From an uncultured Paracoccaceae bacterium (GTDB taxonomy: Bacteria > Pseudomonadota > Alphaproteobacteria > Rhodobacterales > Rhodobacteraceae): 64,000 bases of DNA. Numbering within the stretch: the first letter of the stretch is position 1; each line of letters begins with the position of its first letter. The DNA is taken from contig CANLVP010000001.1 of assembly GCA_947494675.1 (NCBI GenBank), positions 1,624,001 through 1,688,000 on the forward strand, written 5' to 3'. The notes under the pieces were generated by a model. It ran no database searches. It saw nothing but the letters and a program-made list of their open reading frames with translations, and was not told the origin of the DNA. Shown one piece after another: positions 60,428 through 64,000 of this stretch. Made by a program: the position numbers and the translations under genes.

Positions 60428-63400
60428 TCAAGAAGACCGGCGATCCGGGCACGGGCCGAATTTGATTTCGGCGTCCAGAGATCGCGGTCAATCGCCTCTT
60501 GCAGACGCGCGGCGATGTCGCGCAGGGCGGGCGCGTTTACATCGGCGATGAAATCGCGGGTGGCGTCGTCGGCGAGGTAGGCCTCTTCCACCAGATCAAA
60601 GTGATGGTTGCGCACGGCCCCTGTGGTTGCCGCGAAGGCGAACAGGTAGTCGACGGTCGCGGCCATCTCGAACGCGCCCTTGTAGCCGTGGCGTTTGACG
60701 CCATCGATCCACTTGGGGTTCACCACGCGGGACCGGACGACGCGGCCAATCTCATCATCCAGCGTGCGGATCACGGGGCGTTCAGGGCGCGAATGGTCGT
60801 TGTGGTAGATGGGCCGGTCCTGACCTTGCAGGGTTGAGACGGCTGCCGCCGCACCCCCTTCGAATTGATAATAATCGTCGGAATCAAGGATGTCGTGTTC
60901 GCGATTGTCTTGATTTTGGACGATGGCTTCGGTCTGTTTGAGCCTGTTTTCAAAGGCCGTGCGGTCCTGGGTGCCTTCGGCGCGGGCGTTGTAGGCGTAA
61001 GAGCCCCATTGCAGGTAGGCCTCTGCCAGATCGGCCTTGGAGGCCCAGAGCTGTTCGTCGATCATCGCTTGCAGGCCCGCGCCGTAAGCGCCGGGTTTTG
61101 AGCCGAAGACGCGGACGGGGTCCTCGCCCTTTGCCGTGCGGGCCGCGGCGGGGTTGAGGTCGGCGGGCTCATCCAGCGATTGGACCTTGCGGGCGGCGCT
61201 GTCCACCAATGCGATCAGTTGCGGGAATGCGTCGCGAAAGAAGCCGGAGATGCGCAAGGTCACGTCAACGCGGGGACGGCCAAGGGTTGAGGCGGGAATG
61301 ACCTCAAAACCCGTCACGCGCCGGTTGGCAGCATCCCATGTTGGTTTGCAGCCCATCAGGGCAAGCGCCTGCGCGATGTCATCGCCGCCCGTACGCATGT
61401 TGGCGGTGCCCCATGCGGTCAGCAGCAAAGTGCGGGGCCAGTTGCCATGGTCTTGCAGGTGCTTTTCGATCAGCAGGTTGGCGGATTTCCACCCCAGTGC
61501 CCATGCCGTCGGGGTCGGCACCGCGCGGCTGTCGACGGAGTAGAAGTTCTTGCCTGTGGGTAGCGTATCAAGGCGGCCACGGGTCGGTGCGCCGGAGGGG
61601 CCGGGCGGGATCGCGCGGCCATCAAGGGCGCGCAGGATGTTGGCGCCTTCGCTGATGCCGCATTGGGCGATTGTGGGCAGGATGTGGTTACGGATTTCAC
61701 CCAGGACGGGGGCGGACGCTGTCGGGCTAAAGCCCGAGACGCCCCGCCCACCGTCCCGGATCAGCCTTTGGGACAGGTCTTCGAGCCGTTCCACCGTATC
61801 GCCATTCGTGCGCCATGTGCCGCCTGCGATGACATCGGGTTTTTCGAGGGCCGGCGCGGCCATATCGCAATCAAGCGGGTCGATGGTGATGCCAAGATCG
61901 GTGGCCAGCGCGCGCAGGAGCGAGGCATTCTTGCCCTTGCCATCACCACGCGGAATCCGCGCCAAGGCGATGGCCAGATCGGTTTCCTGTTGGCCTGTGG
62001 GTGACTGTCCAAAGATGTGCAACCCGTCCCTGATTTGCGCCTCTTTCAGCTCGCAGAGGTAGGCGTCGAGCTTTGCCAGATCAGTGTCCTCATCGCCGGT
62101 AAAGGCGGCATCTTTGGCGAGGCCCGTGACGTCAGACAGGGACAGGATTTCGCGGCGCAAATGGTCGATGCGGCGGGGGTCAACGCCTGCGGCCTCGTAG
62201 TATTCGTCCACGAGTGCTTCGAGGTCGCGCAGGGGGCCATAGCTTTCAGCGCGGGTCAGCGGCGGGGTGAGGTGGTCGATGATGACGCCCGCCGCGCGGC
62301 GTTTGGCCTGCGTGCCTTCGCCGGGGTCGTTGACGATGAAGGGATAGACATGTGGCGTGGGGCCAAGGGCGATTTCCGGCCAGCTTGCGGCGTCGAGCGC
62401 CAGCGCCTTGCCGGGCAGCCATTCAAGGTTTCCATGTTTGCCCATGTGCACGATGGCATCCGCGCCCCAGTGGTGACGCAGCCAGTGGTAGAAGGCCAGA
62501 TAGTTGTGCGGTGGCACCAGATCGGGGGAGTGGTAGGTGTCGGTCGGGTCGATGTTATAACCGCGCGCCGGTTGCAACCCGACGACCACATTGCCGAAGG
62601 AATGGAGCGAAAGCTTGAAGCCGGGTAGGGGGGCGCTGCCCCCCGGCTGCGCCCCCCCCCGGGATATTTCGGAACCGAAAAAAGGGTCATCGGTCGGAGC
62701 GCCCCAGCGGTCGGAGAGCTGTTCCTTTGCGGCCCATGGCAGGTCGGCGAGGTGGGTTTCGTAAGTGGAGAGCGGCAGGGTTTCGCCGCCCGCCTTGTCG
62801 GCGCGATCCGTCAGCCAGTTGGTGGGGCCTGCCATCAGTTGATCCATCAGGGTCTGCGCGTCTTTTGGTGGGTCGGTGGCATAGCCAGCCCCGGCCAGCA
62901 GGTTCATCACGTGGACCGTGGCGGCAGGCGTGTCGAGGCCGACGCCATTGGCGAGGCGGCCGTCCTTGTTGGGGTAATTGGCGAGGATCAGCGCGATTTT
63001 GCGGTCTTTTGGGGCTTTGCGGCGGAGCGCGGCCCAGTTTTTCGCCAATTGGGTGACGAAGTCGATGCGGTCGCCGACGCCCTGATAGGTCGCAATCGGG
63101 CATTCGGTGGCCTCATCAAAGAAGGCCTCTGACTTGAATGAGACGGCACGCGACAGGATGCGGCCATCAACCTCTGGCAGGGCCACGTTCATTGCGATGT
63201 CGCGCGCGGATAGGCCTTGGGGGTTGTCGGCCCATGCGGTTTCAGAGGAGCCGGACAGGATCACTTGGAACACCGGCGCGTCGTTCACGAGTAGCGGGTT
63301 CATGGGGCTGTCGTCGCCGTCGTGGGGGGAGCCTGTGGCGAAGGCGGTGCAATTCAGGATCACCTCTGGCGGGGCTTGGGTGAAGAGCTGGTCGAGGGTG

Positions 63401-64000
63401 GCGGTTGAGACGGGATCTTTCAGCGAGGCCACGAAGATCGGCAGGGGGTTGAGGCCTGCACGCAAGAGCGATTTGGTCAGGCGGTTGATGGGGTTCAACC
63501 CACCCCCTTGCACGAGTGCGCGGTAAAAGATGATCGGGACGATGGGGGCGTCAGGTGTCCAGGCCTCTTGCGCGGCAGACAGGTCAGCAATGCCTGCACC
63601 GGGCCAGTAGACACCGGCGCGCAGCAGGGGGCTGGCCGTGGCCGGTTTCTCGGCCTTGTTGATGATTGCGTTGCAGTAGTCGATGAAAAGCGTGGCATTT
63701 TGCGGTCCACCTTCGACGAGGTAGGCCCAGAGCGCGTCGTAATCCGCATCCGACACAGTTGAGAGGCCACGCAGGTCGGGATCGGGTTTGTCGTCGCCCG
63801 GCAGCAAGGCGAAAGGCACGCCCGTTTCGCGCAGTCGGGCGGCATATTGGGTGACGCCGTAGGTCCAGTAGCCCATGCCACCAAGGACGCGGGCGACGAC
63901 CAGACGGGATTTGGTCGCGCAGTCATCCAAGTGTAGATCGACCGACATCGGATGCTGCAGGTGCATCATATTCGCAAGCCGCAGCGTAGGTGATGCATCC
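60424..64000 (-). CDS. cobN: cobaltochelatase subunit CobN (5' end outside window)
   Basis: Large subunit of the ATP-dependent aerobic cobaltochelatase that inserts cobalt into hydrogenobyrinic acid a,c-diamide. The frame is open to the window edge (upstream codons read ASPTLRLANMMHLQHP, like other CobN proteins), so the start lies beyond 64000; about 1190 residues are visible. VVVGLQPARGYNIDPTDTYH, FYHWLRHHWGADAIVHMGKH and GNLEWLPGKALALDAASWPE are diagnostic. Near 62625-62690 an extra stretch of about 19 residues resembles an inserted repeat. The ending is IAGLLD. Confidence 0.95.
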   Translation of the reverse strand, partial: DASPTLRLANMMHLQHPMSVDLHLDDCATKSRLVVARVLGGMGYWTYGVTQYAARLRETGVPFALLPGDDKPDPDLRGLSTVSDADYDALWAYLVEGGPQNATLFIDYCNAIINKAEKPATASPLLRAGVYWPGAGIADLSAAQEAWTPDAPIVPIIFYRALVQGGGLNPINRLTKSLLRAGLNPLPIFVASLKDPVSTATLDQLFTQAPPEVILNCTAFATGSPHDGDDSPMNPLLVNDAPVFQVILSGSSETAWADNPQGLSARDIAMNVALPEVDGRILSRAVSFKSEAFFDEATECPIATYQGVGDRIDFVTQLAKNWAALRRKAPKDRKIALILANYPNKDGRLANGVGLDTPAATVHVMNLLAGAGYATDPPKDAQTLMDQLMAGPTNWLTDRADKAGGETLPLSTYETHLADLPWAAKEQLSDRWGAPTDDPFFGSEISRGGAQPGGSAPLPGFKLSLHSFGNVVVGLQPARGYNIDPTDTYHSPDLVPPHNYLAFYHWLRHHWGADAIVHMGKHGNLEWLPGKALALDAASWPEIALGPTPHVYPFIVNDPGEGTQAKRRAAGVIIDHLTPPLTRAESYGPLRDLEALVDEYYEAAGVDPRRIDHLRREILSLSDVTGLAKDAAFTGDEDTDLAKLDAYLCELKEAQIRDGLHIFGQSPTGQQETDLAIALARIPRGDGKGKNASLLRALATDLGITIDPLDCDMAAPALEKPDVIAGGTWRTNGDTVERLEDLSQRLIRDGGRGVSGFSPTASAPVLGEIRNHILPTIAQCGISEGANILRALDGRAIPPGPSGAPTRGRLDTLPTGKNFYSVDSRAVPTPTAWALGWKSANLLIEKHLQDHGNWPRTLLLTAWGTANMRTGGDDIAQALALMGCKPTWDAANRRVTGFEVIPASTLGRPRVDVTLRISGFFRDAFPQLIALVDSAARKVQSLDEPADLNPAAARTAKGEDPVRVFGSKPGAYGAGLQAMIDEQLWASKADLAEAYLQWGSYAYNARAEGTQDRTAFENRLKQTEAIVQNQDNREHDILDSDDYYQFEGGAAAAVSTLQGQDRPIYHNDHSRPERPVIRTLDDEIGRVVRSRVVNPKWIDGVKRHGYKGAFEMAATVDYLFAFAATTGAVRNHHFDLVEEAYLADDATRDFIADVNAPALRDIAARLQEAIDRDLWTPKSNSARARIAGLLD
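62625..62690. repeat. repeat-derived in-frame insertion in cobN
   Basis: On the plus strand GGGCGCTGCCCCCCGGCTGC is followed by a C-rich stretch, then GGGATATTTCGGAACCGAAA and AAAGG. The right part resembles the GATATTT...CCAAAGAAAG part of the intergenic repeats near 17905 and 57551, and the left part is a GC palindrome. Read through in cobN it gives GSEISRGGAQPGGSAPLPG, between residues normally adjacent in CobN. Confidence 0.65.

Noticed and set aside
63967-63969. ATG at 63969 as the start of cobN
   Set aside because: The frame continues upstream to the window edge with CobN-like residues, so the gene is truncated by the window, not started here.

Overview
The window looks like a chromosomal segment of a marine alphaproteobacterium of the Rhodobacterales (Roseobacter group). 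Pointers are the high GC content, genes typical of that order (ethylmalonyl-CoA-pathway malyl-CoA lyase, DUF4175/TIGR02302 protein, Lin0512 pair, aerobic cobalamin genes cobN, cobO and bluB, TRAP transporter, cysteate sulfo-lyase) and short intergenic repeats of a kind I associate with this order. I cannot name a genus with confidence. I saw no tRNA, rRNA, CRISPR array, prophage or transposase.

Layout. 0-5.4 kb: two related membrane proteins, a Nudix hydrolase, a PiT phosphate transporter and pyrB. 5.5-15.3 kb: uracil-DNA glycosylase, moaB, an RND efflux pair, a DsbD/ScsB-like periplasmic protein, YqgE and a Kef-type antiporter. 15.3-25.9 kb: housekeeping genes (tlpA-like, argH, lysA, DUF4175, zinc-ribbon protein, and ftsE-ftsX-plsC-PPOX joined by ATGA overlaps). 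25.9-31.5 kb: accA, malyl-CoA lyase, aspartate aminotransferase, mercaptopyruvate sulfurtransferase, a Gly-rich protein and smpB.

31.5-48.3 kb looks like an accessory block sitting between smpB and dapA, two genes that I recall as neighbours in many alphaproteobacteria. It holds an ion channel, a YcaQ-like protein, a secreted phospholipase-A2-like protein and the most interesting system of the window: a sulfonate catabolic cluster (cysteate sulfo-lyase, DegT aminotransferase, Asp/Glu-type racemase, HpsN-like dehydrogenase, YeiH/UPF0324 exporter, RidA, LysR regulator, TRAP transporter, universal stress protein). Two nearly identical 40-bp sites lie before the two outward operons, consistent with one LysR regulon. 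The enzyme set fits uptake of a C3 aminosulfonate such as cysteinolate, oxidation to cysteate, racemisation, and desulfonation to pyruvate, ammonia and sulfite. That substrate is an inference.

48.3-57.5 kb: dapA, a soluble lytic transglycosylase, an EamA transporter, a split and divergent MnmC pair, and small metabolic enzymes. 57.6-64 kb: a cobalamin block on the minus strand (bluB, two Lin0512 paralogues, cobO, a GNAT protein, and cobN running off the right edge). Between the GNAT gene and cobN lie two tiny, mutually similar membrane-peptide ORFs on the plus strand.

Other unusual features are two copies, about 26 kb apart, of an 87-bp element built from five 11-bp units; a repeat-derived segment in frame inside cobN; and a perfect 21-bp inverted repeat in an intergenic region.
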